Shown here piece after piece: positions 18,285 through 27,462 of a stretch of DNA of 64,000 nt. Source of the stretch: Vibrio tubiashii (lineage in GTDB: Bacteria > Pseudomonadota > Gammaproteobacteria > Enterobacterales > Vibrionaceae). The stretch covers positions 124,001 through 188,000 of the forward strand of contig JRWQ01000008.1 in assembly GCA_000775715.1 (NCBI GenBank), written 5' to 3'. Under the pieces are notes generated by a model. The model worked only from the letters and a program-made list of their open reading frames with translations, did not search any database and was not told the origin of the DNA. Position numbers and translations under genes: made by a program. The stretch's first letter is position 1. Each line of letters starts with the position of its first letter.

Positions 18285-20666
18285 TTAAATTTGGGTCTGT
18301 GTAACTGGGGTTGAACTGACTTTTTGGGGAGAATCTCCCTTATCTTCTGCATAGCTCGCGGTATCGAAGCGCATCAGCAGTGCCGGTAGGAAAACAAAAT
18401 CGACGACAAGAGCGATAAAGATAACCATGGCGCTTAATTGGCCCATATCGGAGTTGAGTCTAAAGCTCGACATTCCAAGCACTAAGAAACCAGCGACCAG
18501 TACTACGGTAGTAATCCAAAGTGCTCGACCTACAGTATGGAAAGCGTAACGAACTGCCTGTTCCGCAGAGTGACCTTGCTGTCGAGCACGTTGATATTTC
18601 GATAAGAAATGAACCGCGTCATCGACTACGATACCTAGGGTCAAAGTGACCACCACAGAGAGGCCTAAATTGATTTCTCCAGACAGTAGCGCCCAAAGAC
18701 CAAAGCCGATAATCGCTGGCGCCATGTTAGGTACTACGCTGATCAGCCCTAAGCGAACAGAGCGAAGTGCAAACACCATCAGCAGTGAAATCAAAACTAG
18801 AGTGATTGGCAGCGTTGATAACATGCTTGCCATATTGGTTTCGCCGATGTGGGCAAACATCAATGACGGGCTTGAAGCCACAACTTGATACTGAGGGGCA
18901 TGAGACTCGAACCATTGGTAGATCCGATTCTCGAGTTCTACCAACTCTACACTTCCCAAGTTATCGACCGTTAACATTAGCTTCAGCGAGGATTTATCGA
19001 TATTTACTTGGTTATTAAGGTCTAAACCATATGGTAGCGACATTTCGTACAGCAATAAGTATTGGGCTGCGAGCTCACGGTCTAAAGGCAACTTATAGTA
19101 GCTGTCATCATCACCATGCATGTTCTTGTTGAGGCGCTTGTAGACATCGGATAACGTCGCGACATGATCCGTTTCCGGCTGTTGTCGTAACCAGTCAGAA
19201 AACTCGCCTATGGTTTTAAGAAACACTGGATCGGCAATACCTTGTGACTCGCCAGATTTAACCGCAATACTAATGTTAGTCATGCCACTAATGTGCTGTT
19301 CCATAAAATCAGCGGCTTGACGGAACTCACTACTAGAATCAAAGTATTTCACCGAGTCATCGTTGACTTTGTTAAGCGGCACCAAACTCGCAAAAACCAC
19401 GATAATCAATACCGAGATGGGGAGCAGAGCACGTCGATATCGCACGACTACGTCGCCCAACTTATCCATAACATCTTGGGATGCTGCGGTTTTCTCCTCA
19501 TCCACCTTGACTTTGATCGGAAGCAATTTGAGCATAGCTGGCAACATGAATAGCGACAGAAGACAGGCGATCATGACGCCTAATGCGGCTAAATTACCGA
19601 AGTCTCTCAATACTGGAGAATCGGACATGTTCATCATCAAGAAACCAATCGCCGTCGTCACTGAGGTAATAACGATTGGCATGAAATTAATCGCAATGCT
19701 CTGATCAATTGCGTAAGCCTTGCTATAGCCTTTTTTAAGGTTCTGCCTCACAGTCGCAATGATGTGCACACAATCAGCAACCGCTAGCGTCATCACCAAG
19801 GTGGGAATATTGACCGTTGCCGTAGTTAAGAACATACCTGCCCAACCAGACAAGCCCATTGTTGCGGCTACCGACCCTATAATGACAACAACGATGGAAA
19901 TCACACCTAAAAGTGAGCGCAGCATAACGGTAAGAAAGGTCAAAATGACAAGCAGCATAGTCGGTATTAGCGTTGCGCTGTCTTCTTGTGCTGAGGTCAT
20001 AAATGCATGATTAAGAGCAATGACACCCGCTTTGTGGAATTCAACGTGTGGGTATTGAGCTTGGTATTTAGCAATCAATTGATCAACACTATTTACCACT
20101 TCAAGCACCTCTGCGGTTTCATCGATATCCGGAGTTTGGACCGTCACATTAACTACAGTCACATTGCCATTTTTCGAGATCAGCGAGTCTCGGATCAATG
20201 GATCTGCGAGCGCTATCCGTTTCACCTTATCAATTCGTTGTTCAGTCAAAGGGTAATCGTCTAATAGTAGGTCTTCGACAATCAAATCATCATCAATCGC
20301 TTCGGTATGTTGATAATTAGCGATCGAGTCAACACGGCTCGAATAAGGAACCTGCCACGCATCTTTGGTGATTTTCTGAACTAAAGCTAAGGTTTCCGCT
20401 TCAAAGACATTGCCACTAGGCGGAGCAATAATAATCGCCAAGTTGTCGGATTTCGCAAAGGTACTCTGAATCTCTTCAAATGCCCTCAACTGCGTATTTT
20501 GACCATCAAAAAAGATATCGTAGTCGCCTCGAAAAATGAGGTTCTTTCCTCCAAAAGTAGAGGCGACAACAATGGCAATAGAGGCGAGCAATACCCACCA
20601 GCTATAGCGAGTGGGTATAGTCAGCCAAGATAAAGACTGGTTTGAGTTGGTACGGTGAACTGTCAT
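18285..20666 (-). CDS. MMPL-type RND exporter
   Basis: About 793 residues. The ATG at 20664-20666 is preferred to the adjacent GTG because of its GGGGGC ribosome-binding site. Two repeats each contain a large periplasmic loop and a bundle of about five to six membrane helices. The duplicated transmembrane pattern is seen at about 235-390 and 615-770 (LAVADCVHIIATV; LGIVVDDAVHFLSKY). Short proteins of this kind belong to the MMPL/HpnN-like RND branch that moves hydrophobic lipids rather than drugs. No separate adaptor protein is encoded; the partners are a LolA-like protein and a barrel. A TGACG-type operator lies 15 bases upstream. Confidence 0.9.
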   Translation of the reverse strand: MTVHRTNSNQSLSWLTIPTRYSWWVLLASIAIVVASTFGGKNLIFRGDYDIFFDGQNTQLRAFEEIQSTFAKSDNLAIIIAPPSGNVFEAETLALVQKITKDAWQVPYSSRVDSIANYQHTEAIDDDLIVEDLLLDDYPLTEQRIDKVKRIALADPLIRDSLISKNGNVTVVNVTVQTPDIDETAEVLEVVNSVDQLIAKYQAQYPHVEFHKAGVIALNHAFMTSAQEDSATLIPTMLLVILTFLTVMLRSLLGVISIVVVIIGSVAATMGLSGWAGMFLTTATVNIPTLVMTLAVADCVHIIATVRQNLKKGYSKAYAIDQSIAINFMPIVITSVTTAIGFLMMNMSDSPVLRDFGNLAALGVMIACLLSLFMLPAMLKLLPIKVKVDEEKTAASQDVMDKLGDVVVRYRRALLPISVLIIVVFASLVPLNKVNDDSVKYFDSSSEFRQAADFMEQHISGMTNISIAVKSGESQGIADPVFLKTIGEFSDWLRQQPETDHVATLSDVYKRLNKNMHGDDDSYYKLPLDRELAAQYLLLYEMSLPYGLDLNNQVNIDKSSLKLMLTVDNLGSVELVELENRIYQWFESHAPQYQVVASSPSLMFAHIGETNMASMLSTLPITLVLISLLMVFALRSVRLGLISVVPNMAPAIIGFGLWALLSGEINLGLSVVVTLTLGIVVDDAVHFLSKYQRARQQGHSAEQAVRYAFHTVGRALWITTVVLVAGFLVLGMSSFRLNSDMGQLSAMVIFIALVVDFVFLPALLMRFDTASYAEDKGDSPQKVSSTPVTQTQI

Positions 20667-20680
20667 CACGCCCCCATTTA

Positions 20681-20693
20681 TGACGTTTCGTCA
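20681..20693. promoter_or_regulatory. TetR-type operator copy 1
   Basis: TGACGTTTCGTCA, a perfect 5-base palindrome with a 3-base centre, sits directly upstream of the exporter start. Confidence 0.7.
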
Positions 20694-20782
20694 AAGTCAA
20701 TTGTTTAAAAACCAGCTTATGCTGGCAGTTAATTGATAACTCCTGAATCTGATAGCTAGATCCTGAGCATTGATGCCTTTTG

Positions 20783-20795
20783 TGACGATTCGTCA
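20783..20795. promoter_or_regulatory. TetR-type operator copy 2
   Basis: TGACGATTCGTCA, the same palindrome, lies about 117 bases upstream of the exporter start, a likely promoter position. Confidence 0.75.
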
Positions 20796-20807
20796 TTAAT
20801 GGTGATT

Positions 20808-20828
20808 ATAAAAGCCCTTGCGGGCTTT
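20808..20828 (-). terminator. Terminator of the tetR-like gene
   Basis: The stem AAAGCCC/GGGCTTT with loop TTGC is followed on the minus strand by TTATAAT, 21 bases past the regulator stop. Confidence 0.65.
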
Positions 20829-20848
20829 AGTGATGGTGGTGAAATCGC

Positions 20849-21637
20849 TTAACGACCAACAGAAGCAAGATACTCAATCTCTGGTGCAAATAGCTCTTGT
20901 TCTACTCTTCGCCAAGTTTTTCGGTAATCCCACTCAGTTGAGAGCGGTTTCCAGCCCAATCCATCTAATAAGATATTCACATTATTAAGTACGGTATAAG
21001 GGTCTTGTAAACGATCAAAACAGTTGTTGCTTGCAGCACTTTGAATCAGCACGTTTGAACCAAAAGCAATAGACCAGTTAGCAAAAACAATCCCATCAGC
21101 TCCGATACCAGGAGCGAATTGTAGATCACCTTGTTCAACGCCAACCTGAACCAAACCATCCGCATGAGCGATGACTTGCTCCTCCAGCTCATTGAGTTGG
21201 TTTACCCTCTCAGCAGACGCCTTCTCAAGCACCCAAGGGCTTTTCGCAATAATCGCACACGTAGAAAGGACAGGTTCCATACGCACATACACTCTGAACC
21301 CTACATTCAATGCGATCACTTTTTCGCGTGTATTACCTTCAAACTCTGCTGCGCGTGCAAACATCAAAGCTTCGCTTTTGAGCGAATGAATACACAGCGC
21401 CATAATCACATCTTCTTTACTGCAAAAATGGTTGTAAATTGTGCCCTTAGAGTAAGCACTTGCCGAAGTCAATTTGTCCATCGTCAAGTTGCTCCACCCC
21501 TGTTCTTGCACCAGAGATTTAGCCAATAAAATGAGTTCTACCTCTCTATCCGCTATCGCCTGTTGCTTCTTGGTCAAACCAAAAGAGCCATTAGAGCCTT
21601 CTTTTTTTTCATTTTTACTACAGCCAAAGCCAAACAT
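20849..21637 (-). CDS. TetR/AcrR-family regulator of the export operon
   Basis: 262 residues. After a ~30-residue polar N-terminal extension the TetR helix-turn-helix is clear: LTMDKLTSASAYSKGTIYNH (about 50-69) followed by FCSKEDVIMAL. The C-terminal ligand domain is family-specific and not identified. The same 13-base palindrome (TGACG-N3-CGTCA) occurs twice upstream of this gene and twice between it and the exporter operon, so it very likely represses both itself and the operon. The inducing ligand is unknown; a fatty acid or membrane lipid would fit the cargo class. Confidence 0.9.
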   Translation of the reverse strand: MFGFGCSKNEKKEGSNGSFGLTKKQQAIADREVELILLAKSLVQEQGWSNLTMDKLTSASAYSKGTIYNHFCSKEDVIMALCIHSLKSEALMFARAAEFEGNTREKVIALNVGFRVYVRMEPVLSTCAIIAKSPWVLEKASAERVNQLNELEEQVIAHADGLVQVGVEQGDLQFAPGIGADGIVFANWSIAFGSNVLIQSAASNNCFDRLQDPYTVLNNVNILLDGLGWKPLSTEWDYRKTWRRVEQELFAPEIEYLASVGR

Positions 21638-21719
21638 GATTATTTGATCCGTCTCAGTCGTTAACTCCCTAACCTTTCTATTGTAACACGAATACCATTT
21701 ACTTAATAAATACCATTAA

Positions 21720-21732
21720 TGACGATTCGTCA
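21720..21732. promoter_or_regulatory. TetR-type operator copy 3
   Basis: TGACGATTCGTCA, identical to the copy at 20783, lies 83 bases upstream of the regulator start and 121 bases upstream of the divergent sugar dehydrogenase. Confidence 0.75.
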
Positions 21733-21736
21733 TTTT

Positions 21737-21749
21737 TGACACATCGTCA
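21737..21749. promoter_or_regulatory. TetR-type operator copy 4 (one mismatch)
   Basis: TGACACATCGTCA differs from the palindrome at one arm position. Its centre is 17 bases from that of copy 3, suggesting adjacent dimers. Confidence 0.6.
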
Positions 21750-21852
21750 TAATAGCGCATACATTAATCATATCAAGCGAATTTTAATAAAACATTTGTT
21801 ACAGTGATAAATTCTCACAACTGCTACTATTTGTAGGTCAGGTCGATTCGGA

Positions 21853-22944
21853 ATGGATTCTATGAAGACGATTACGTTAATACTTGCTTTGGGACTACTC
21901 AATATATCAAACAGCTTTGCAAAAACTTGGTATGCGGAGCCTATAGCCGTTGGCCTAAACATCCCCTGGGGCCTGAGCTACCTCGGCGGCAATAGAGTCA
22001 TAGTGAGCGAGAAAAATGGCACGATAGGAATACTGAACTTAGAAACCGGAAGGTATAAAGATATCGCCACCGCCCCGAATGTATCGGTTTCTGGGCAAGG
22101 CGGCTTGCTTGACATTGCTGTATCACCTTTGGATTCAAATCAAATCTACGTTACCTATTCAAAAGCAGTTGATGGAAACATTGAAACCACACTCGCGCGC
22201 GCTTCAATACAAGGCGAACAATTGTCTCAATGGCGAGATCTATTGGTGACAAAGTCCGGTTCCGATGGTGGACGTCATTTTGGTAGTCGGATTACGTTTG
22301 ATGCAAATCACCTCTACTTTAGCGTTGGTGATCGCGGGATTAGAGACAATGGACAGGATCTCACCACACATTCGGGATCGATTCTGCGTGTCACGCTAGA
22401 CGGTAAGCCTGCGCAAGACAATCCATTTATCGGCCAGAGAGATCATCAACAAGAGATTTGGAGTTTCGGGCATCGTAATCCGCAAGGTCTATACTTTGAC
22501 TCGGAACTAAGCCAACTTTGGTCAATTGAACATGGTCCTCGAGGAGGCGATGAAGTTAACTTAATCAAAAAAGGCGCTAACTACGGCTGGCCTATCACCT
22601 CCCATGGTAAGGAATACTGGGGACCTATCTCGGTTGGTGAAGCCACAGAAAAAGACGGCATCGTGTCACCCCAAAAAGTGTATATCCCCTCTATCGCGCC
22701 AAGCTCATTGATTCTCTATCGTGGAGAACGACATCCAACGTTGAACGGTAAGTTACTCGCAGGCGCTCTGAAGCTAACTCATATTAATGTGCTTACATTA
22801 CAAGAGACTAAAATTGTTAAAGAAGAGAGGATATTAGAAGATCTAAGGGAACGTATTCGAGATATTGAAGCGCTGCCAGACGGCAATATACTGTTTAGCA
22901 CCGACAGTGGTAAGATCTATCGCTTAGTCAATACCAAGCAGTGA
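21853..22944 (+). CDS. PQQ-dependent aldose-type sugar dehydrogenase
   Basis: 363 residues with a signal peptide (ILALGLLNISNSFA). It is a six-bladed beta-propeller of the soluble glucose/aldose sugar dehydrogenase family (YliI/Asd). Family landmarks are SGQGGLLDIAV, GRHFGSR, SFGHRNPQGL, EHGPRGGDEVN and NYGWPITSHGKEYWG, which supply the PQQ and catalytic residues. It would oxidise aldoses in the periplasm. The start may be this ATG or the one at 21862. It is divergent from the TetR-like gene and shares its operator-bearing intergenic region, so co-regulation is possible but unproven. Confidence 0.9.
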   Translation: MDSMKTITLILALGLLNISNSFAKTWYAEPIAVGLNIPWGLSYLGGNRVIVSEKNGTIGILNLETGRYKDIATAPNVSVSGQGGLLDIAVSPLDSNQIYVTYSKAVDGNIETTLARASIQGEQLSQWRDLLVTKSGSDGGRHFGSRITFDANHLYFSVGDRGIRDNGQDLTTHSGSILRVTLDGKPAQDNPFIGQRDHQQEIWSFGHRNPQGLYFDSELSQLWSIEHGPRGGDEVNLIKKGANYGWPITSHGKEYWGPISVGEATEKDGIVSPQKVYIPSIAPSSLILYRGERHPTLNGKLLAGALKLTHINVLTLQETKIVKEERILEDLRERIRDIEALPDGNILFSTDSGKIYRLVNTKQ

Positions 22945-22953
22945 GTATTACTG

Positions 22954-24447
22954 CTAATGACTTTCCAAGCTGTTCGACCACAACACTCTGTTACGCCCCT
23001 GCTGTTTACACTGATATAGAGCCTTGTCTGCGGCATTAAACATGGCTTCTTGAAGCTGTTGATAGGAATCAAAACGAGTACTTAAGATATCTTCTTGCAC
23101 AACAGCGCCTCCAATAGAGAGTGTCACCACGCCATGAGGTTGATTGCCCTCATGGATAACACCTAGATCCGAGATCTCTTGGCAAAGCAGCTCTGTAATG
23201 TGGGTAAGTTCACCCATCTCTGCTCTTGCACAGAAAATAACAAATTCTTCTCCGCCATAACGGAACGCAAGATCATTTTGGTCAACATGTTGTTTAATCT
23301 TCTCGCCCACCAGGGCTAAGGCATTGTCACCTTTTGTGTGACCATATATATCGTTGAAGCGCTTGAAATTATCGATATCACACACCACTAACCCAACATA
23401 ATAGCCTTTAGCCAAATTTTTCTTCAAAAACGGCAGTGCTGTGCGCGAGTATTTGTGCCTTGAGCCTAAACCTGTCAGAGGATCCGTATCTGACTGAGTG
23501 CGAAGGACCGTGAACTGGCTATCCAGTTTAACCAACAGACCTTTATAGGCTCTAGCGAGCTGTCCAATTTCATCACTGCGGGAAAGCGCCGATAGCTCCT
23601 TGTCACCATTAATATCTTCTGAGCGCATATGGTTAGCAAGCGACTTAAGCGGAGCCACAATCCAGTGTGCCACCCAGCTAATGAGTACTAATGAGATAAA
23701 TAGAGCAATCACAGCTTCAGTGACAATCTCTTTGATAAGAGACATCCTAAGCACTGTCAGCTCACTGGCATCAAAAACAGCCCAAACCTCACCACCATTT
23801 TTATTTATCAATGGTAGAACGATATTTAACGTGCATAACTCCTCATCTAGATAGAAAGCGTCTTGAGTATGAGTGGGTTTAACCCAAGGAATGTACACAT
23901 TGTTGGATATGTAGCGGCTTTCGACCAGAGCATCATAATCACGCTTAACTCGGTTTTGGATAAACTTCAGTTTGTTTAGGCGAGCACCATTATGAGAAGA
24001 CTTAGCGAGATCAATCTGAGCGGCTAACATTTTGAGTTTTTGTTCACCCTCTTCAATGTCTTTATCATCCACACCTCCACGCCACAGGTAGTCAAAGCGT
24101 TTAAAGTAACGAACATGGACAGATTGATTAGAGTAATCAGAAGTCCCTACAACCTCGAGAAACTCTAGATCTTCGATTGAGGACAGCATCTGTTTCGTGG
24201 TCGGCATCATTAGATTAGCGTAGTTGATACCCGCTACCGAAGTCGACAAGAACGAAATATGAGGGGCGAGATTAAGTTTGGCAATCGAAGCTGAATATTG
24301 GATATGCCGATTCCACTCACTCTGATAGCGAGTAATACTAAAACCAGTGATCAGTATCAGTACCAAAAAAAGATGCGAAATTAATAGCATCTGATTGATT
24401 GATAGCTTTGCCGCCAGTCTATGCGGAGAGATATCTCGAAAGGTCAA
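22954..24447 (-). CDS. Membrane diguanylate cyclase (HAMP-GGEEF)
   Basis: About 497 residues: a first membrane helix at about 18-40, a ~190-residue periplasmic region, a second helix near 236-256, a HAMP-like linker and a GGDEF domain with intact active site FRYGGEEFVIF. The inhibitory RxxD site is absent (DQND at that place), so product inhibition there is unlikely. The TTG start lies 5 bases after the stop of the upstream c-type heme protein gene; an in-frame ATG at 24388-24390 would begin inside the first helix and is less likely. The tight coupling suggests that the heme protein and the periplasmic domain act together. Confidence 0.88.
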   Translation of the reverse strand: MTFRDISPHRLAAKLSINQMLLISHLFLVLILITGFSITRYQSEWNRHIQYSASIAKLNLAPHISFLSTSVAGINYANLMMPTTKQMLSSIEDLEFLEVVGTSDYSNQSVHVRYFKRFDYLWRGGVDDKDIEEGEQKLKMLAAQIDLAKSSHNGARLNKLKFIQNRVKRDYDALVESRYISNNVYIPWVKPTHTQDAFYLDEELCTLNIVLPLINKNGGEVWAVFDASELTVLRMSLIKEIVTEAVIALFISLVLISWVAHWIVAPLKSLANHMRSEDINGDKELSALSRSDEIGQLARAYKGLLVKLDSQFTVLRTQSDTDPLTGLGSRHKYSRTALPFLKKNLAKGYYVGLVVCDIDNFKRFNDIYGHTKGDNALALVGEKIKQHVDQNDLAFRYGGEEFVIFCARAEMGELTHITELLCQEISDLGVIHEGNQPHGVVTLSIGGAVVQEDILSTRFDSYQQLQEAMFNAADKALYQCKQQGRNRVLWSNSLESH

Positions 24448-24452
24448 GCGTG

Positions 24453-24980
24453 TTACTCACTGTATACGCCGAGTACAGGTTCAGTACAGGTACCATTCAC
24501 GCATATGTCTTTATAAGTGCTATGACACCCTTGGCAAAAACTAGGCTGCAGACTCGGATGCGTATGGCTAATATCTTCACCCTGGCGGTTATAGCTGCCA
24601 TAAACGGCTTCGCCGCCTATGTGCTCGGTCACCCAAACAATGCCTTGAGCCTCTGATACTGCTACCGCAGTTATGCCATCGCTATATGGCCCGTGGGTTT
24701 TATATTGTTCAATCTTAGCGGGATTTACACGGATAGTCAGCGGCGAACCCTCGCCATTATTGATCCAGCTGTAAGCACGTACTGACTCTTGGATAAACAG
24801 GGAAGTTTCAGGCGGAAGAACCGTGTCTGCAGGTAGGTTTGCTGACTCTTTAACCACTGGCCAATCGAGAAAGTCATGAGGAAATGATGCGACTGATTCA
24901 GCCTTTGCCGCAAAACTAAACCAAATTGCTACCAAGCTGCTAACTGCGACTAACCATTTTGTGCTCAACATTCGCCCCAT
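24453..24980 (-). CDS. Secreted c-type heme protein (P460-like?)
   Basis: 175 residues with a signal peptide (about 1-27, cleaved after AAKA). One heme c attachment motif CQGCH is at residues 149-153, near the C-terminus, and two more cysteines are at 160 and 165. The preceding ~110 residues (DWPVVKESANLPADTVLPPE, RVNPAKIEQY, VWVTEHIGGEAVYG) have the layout of cytochrome P460/c'-beta-like domains, though I cannot confirm that fold. It precedes a membrane diguanylate cyclase gene by 5 bases, in one operon. A second ATG at 24971 is possible. Confidence 0.8.
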   Translation of the reverse strand: MGRMLSTKWLVAVSSLVAIWFSFAAKAESVASFPHDFLDWPVVKESANLPADTVLPPETSLFIQESVRAYSWINNGEGSPLTIRVNPAKIEQYKTHGPYSDGITAVAVSEAQGIVWVTEHIGGEAVYGSYNRQGEDISHTHPSLQPSFCQGCHSTYKDICVNGTCTEPVLGVYSE

Positions 24981-25187
24981 TCCCAGAAATCAATTGTCTA
25001 CATTTTTGAAACGAGGGCATTCTATGTCATTTATTATTAAATTCACACCGTGAATGTATAAAACGTGGTCTAGTCACATCTTTACTCGTATAACAGCTGG
25101 TACAGCCCCTTTGTGGCACATTAGTCCCCCTATAAAACATCGTTGATGCCTGTCAGTTTCAAGTTAATACGACAAAACAGACATAGC

Positions 25188-25979
25188 CTAGCCTGCTAAG
25201 TTCTTGTGAGTATCGTCCAGTGTTTTGTCGAAGCTGATCAGCAAAGTTTCGATTGCCGCCGTCGCGAGACCAAAGTAATCACTCGGAGAAATTCTTTCCG
25301 AGTCTACTAAAATCTTAGCTTCGATGGTCGCTTTTAACTCATCCAAGGTTTTATTATTTTCAAGATAATCAACTTGACCAATGGCCTGATTAAGATAGTT
25401 AAGACGTATTCGATCAACACTGCTGCACTCCTGAGCCGCAGCCACACCAGTACCTATCGCACGCGCCTGTCCAATATGCTCAGCAGTGACTAAAATACCT
25501 TGCCACAGATAGCGTATTGAGCCTTGTTCTCCATGCTCTATCTCATATAAACGGTAGAACTCGGCGCAATCATCAACTAAAAACAGTATGCAGCGGATCA
25601 GTGCGGTATGGCGTTTCAAGGATAGTTCCGGATGCATCACTTCATGGTCAAGACAGATTTGCTCCCAGCGGTGCTTAATATCTTGCCATTCCGCGTTTTT
25701 CGCGATCCATTGTTCCAACTCTAAGCTCGCGATTGCTTGATTTACCTGTCCTTGAACAGGCCTGATTTGCCGCATCAATAACTTATCACCCTTCAACAAA
25801 CCATTAGTTAATCCTCGATGCTGCTGGGTCAAAGTAAGTAGAACACGAAACTCTTTGAGCAGCGTAAGGCCCTGAGATTGACGAGCAATATAAGCACGCT
25901 TACGATAAAAGCCGATGGTGGTTAAAAATAACGCGACACCTGCGACCAAGAAAACCGCTATAACAACCGTTGAAATCAT
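25188..25979 (-). CDS. NIT-domain-like membrane protein
   Basis: 263 residues from the ATG at 25977-25979; the GTG 6 bases upstream would sit too close to the AAGGGA ribosome-binding site. One N-terminal membrane anchor (about 4-24) is followed by an all-helical domain resembling the nitrate/nitrite-sensing NIT fold: LLTLTQQHRGLTNGLLKGD at about 48-67 and the second-repeat signature VTAEHIGQARAIGTG at about 163-177. It has no kinase, GGDEF or chemotaxis output. It follows a chemoreceptor gene that lacks a sensor domain, so the two may form one split receptor. Confidence 0.7.
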   Translation of the reverse strand: MISTVVIAVFLVAGVALFLTTIGFYRKRAYIARQSQGLTLLKEFRVLLTLTQQHRGLTNGLLKGDKLLMRQIRPVQGQVNQAIASLELEQWIAKNAEWQDIKHRWEQICLDHEVMHPELSLKRHTALIRCILFLVDDCAEFYRLYEIEHGEQGSIRYLWQGILVTAEHIGQARAIGTGVAAAQECSSVDRIRLNYLNQAIGQVDYLENNKTLDELKATIEAKILVDSERISPSDYFGLATAAIETLLISFDKTLDDTHKNLAG

Positions 25980-25998
25980 TGTCACTATCCCTTATTGA

Positions 25999-27120
25999 CT
26001 ATGCCGTTAGCCCTTTAAGATGATCCGCCACATTGGCATTCTCTTTTGCCATGATTGCATTTTTGCCGGCAACATTCGCAACCTCCTCCATGTGCTTTGA
26101 GATCTCTTTAGTCGCTATAGTTTGCTGCTCTGAAGCCGTCGCGATGCCAGTTATCTGGTTTGATACGTTATATAGAGAAGAGATAACCTGCTCCGTCGCC
26201 TCAAGTGCGGAGGCTAGACTGGTCTGACTGAGACGGCTCGACTGGGCTACATCACTGACTTGCTCACCTACGGAGGCCATACTCTCTGTCACCTCTTTCA
26301 CTTGTCGGGTTATAGCGCTCGCAGATTCATGACTGGTTTGAGCTAAGCGGCGCACCTCTTCAGCGACAACATTAAACCCACGTCCTTGCTCCCCTGCTCT
26401 AGCGGCTTCAATCGCCGCATTCAATGACAATAGGTTAGTTTGCTCTGCCATATCTCGGATTACGTCTGACATATCGGTGATCGCCACCATTTTCTCTTCG
26501 AGTACCTTCAAGCTTTGCTCTGTGTTTTGAACACTACTCACCACATTCGCCATCTGCTGTTGTGTAGTGCGCATTTCGGTTTGGCTTAAAGTACAAAGCT
26601 GATCACCCTCATCGGCAGAAAGTCGTGTTTGCTCAATACGCTGTGACACTTCTTCGATGCTATGTGATATTTCAGTGGCTGCGGACGCTGAAGTATTAAT
26701 AATGTCTGCTTGCTGTTGGCTATAAGCAGCAACATTGCGTGCATTACTCGCCAGTTCCGTTGCTGAGTAGTGCATTTCATCACCAACAGATTGAATAGAC
26801 TTTAACTTGCGATGATTCAAACGAACCAAGTTGTCTAATAAAGGAAACAGGGCCTGAAGAGGGCCTGCTCGACTCGAGTCAATGGCGAGATTATCCACCT
26901 CTACTTTGAGATCGATAGCGGTTTTCATGTGATGGGACAACACGTCTTGGTCGTTGCTTATCGCCAATGTTGCCCATAACGCAACGAGTGAACTGACCAA
27001 TAGAACAGCAAAACCTTGTTGAGGAGAGCCTAGTCCCGCTAGAAGCACACTAACAAATAACAGAACTAGCTGAACTCGAATTGATCCAACTAAACCTAGT
27101 GACTGAACATATACACGCAT
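25999..27120 (-). CDS. Methyl-accepting chemotaxis protein without a ligand domain
   Basis: 373 residues. Two closely spaced N-terminal membrane helices (about 14-32 and 36-54) leave only a few residues outside the membrane, so there is no periplasmic sensor. The rest is the cytoplasmic MCP signalling hairpin, with the conserved tip [20 protein letters not shown] then [16 protein letters not shown] strong ribosome-binding site (AAGGATCGTTT) precedes the ATG. It is first in a two-gene operon with the NIT-like protein, which could supply the missing input. Confidence 0.92.
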   Translation of the reverse strand: MRVYVQSLGLVGSIRVQLVLLFVSVLLAGLGSPQQGFAVLLVSSLVALWATLAISNDQDVLSHHMKTAIDLKVEVDNLAIDSSRAGPLQALFPLLDNLVRLNHRKLKSIQSVGDEMHYSATELASNARNVAAYSQQQADIINTSASAATEISHSIEEVSQRIEQTRLSADEGDQLCTLSQTEMRTTQQQMANVVSSVQNTEQSLKVLEEKMVAITDMSDVIRDMAEQTNLLSLNAAIEAARAGEQGRGFNVVAEEVRRLAQTSHESASAITRQVKEVTESMASVGEQVSDVAQSSRLSQTSLASALEATEQVISSLYNVSNQITGIATASEQQTIATKEISKHMEEVANVAGKNAIMAKENANVADHLKGLTA

Positions 27121-27350
27121 AAACGATCCTTATTTAGTGAGTATACTGATCATGTTTAGTGTTGATACCAACCAAAATAAACGTCTATTCAACGATGTAT
27201 CCCGCTTGGTATTTTCACACCAACTTATTGTTATATATGTGAATTAGCAACATATGCACCATAAATCAATCAATGTCACACACAGTAGTTAACACATTGA
27301 ATTCTAACAACTAATACTTGTACACTTCTCAGTGGACTGAGTTTTACACA

Positions 27351-27366
27351 CTGTATACTGGTGCAG
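27351..27366. promoter_or_regulatory. Possible LexA box
   Basis: CTGTATACTGGTGCAG has the CTG-N10-CAG frame and matches the gammaproteobacterial LexA consensus at 11 of 16 positions. It overlaps a TATACT hexamer. No recognised SOS gene follows before the terminator at 27441. Confidence 0.3.
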
Positions 27367-27432
27367 GAATGGAAGGAATTGCACTAAAATGAGTCGCTAT
27401 CGAGTCAGCTCTGAAAGATCACGGCTTAGAAA

Positions 27433-27462
27433 GCAAAAAACCCTAGCATTTCTGCTAGGGTT
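27433..27462 (-). terminator. Terminator of the tRNA operon
   Basis: The stem CCCTAGCA/TGCTAGGG with loop TTTC is followed on the minus strand by TTTTTTGCTTTC. It also has a T-tract on the plus side. Confidence 0.85.
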
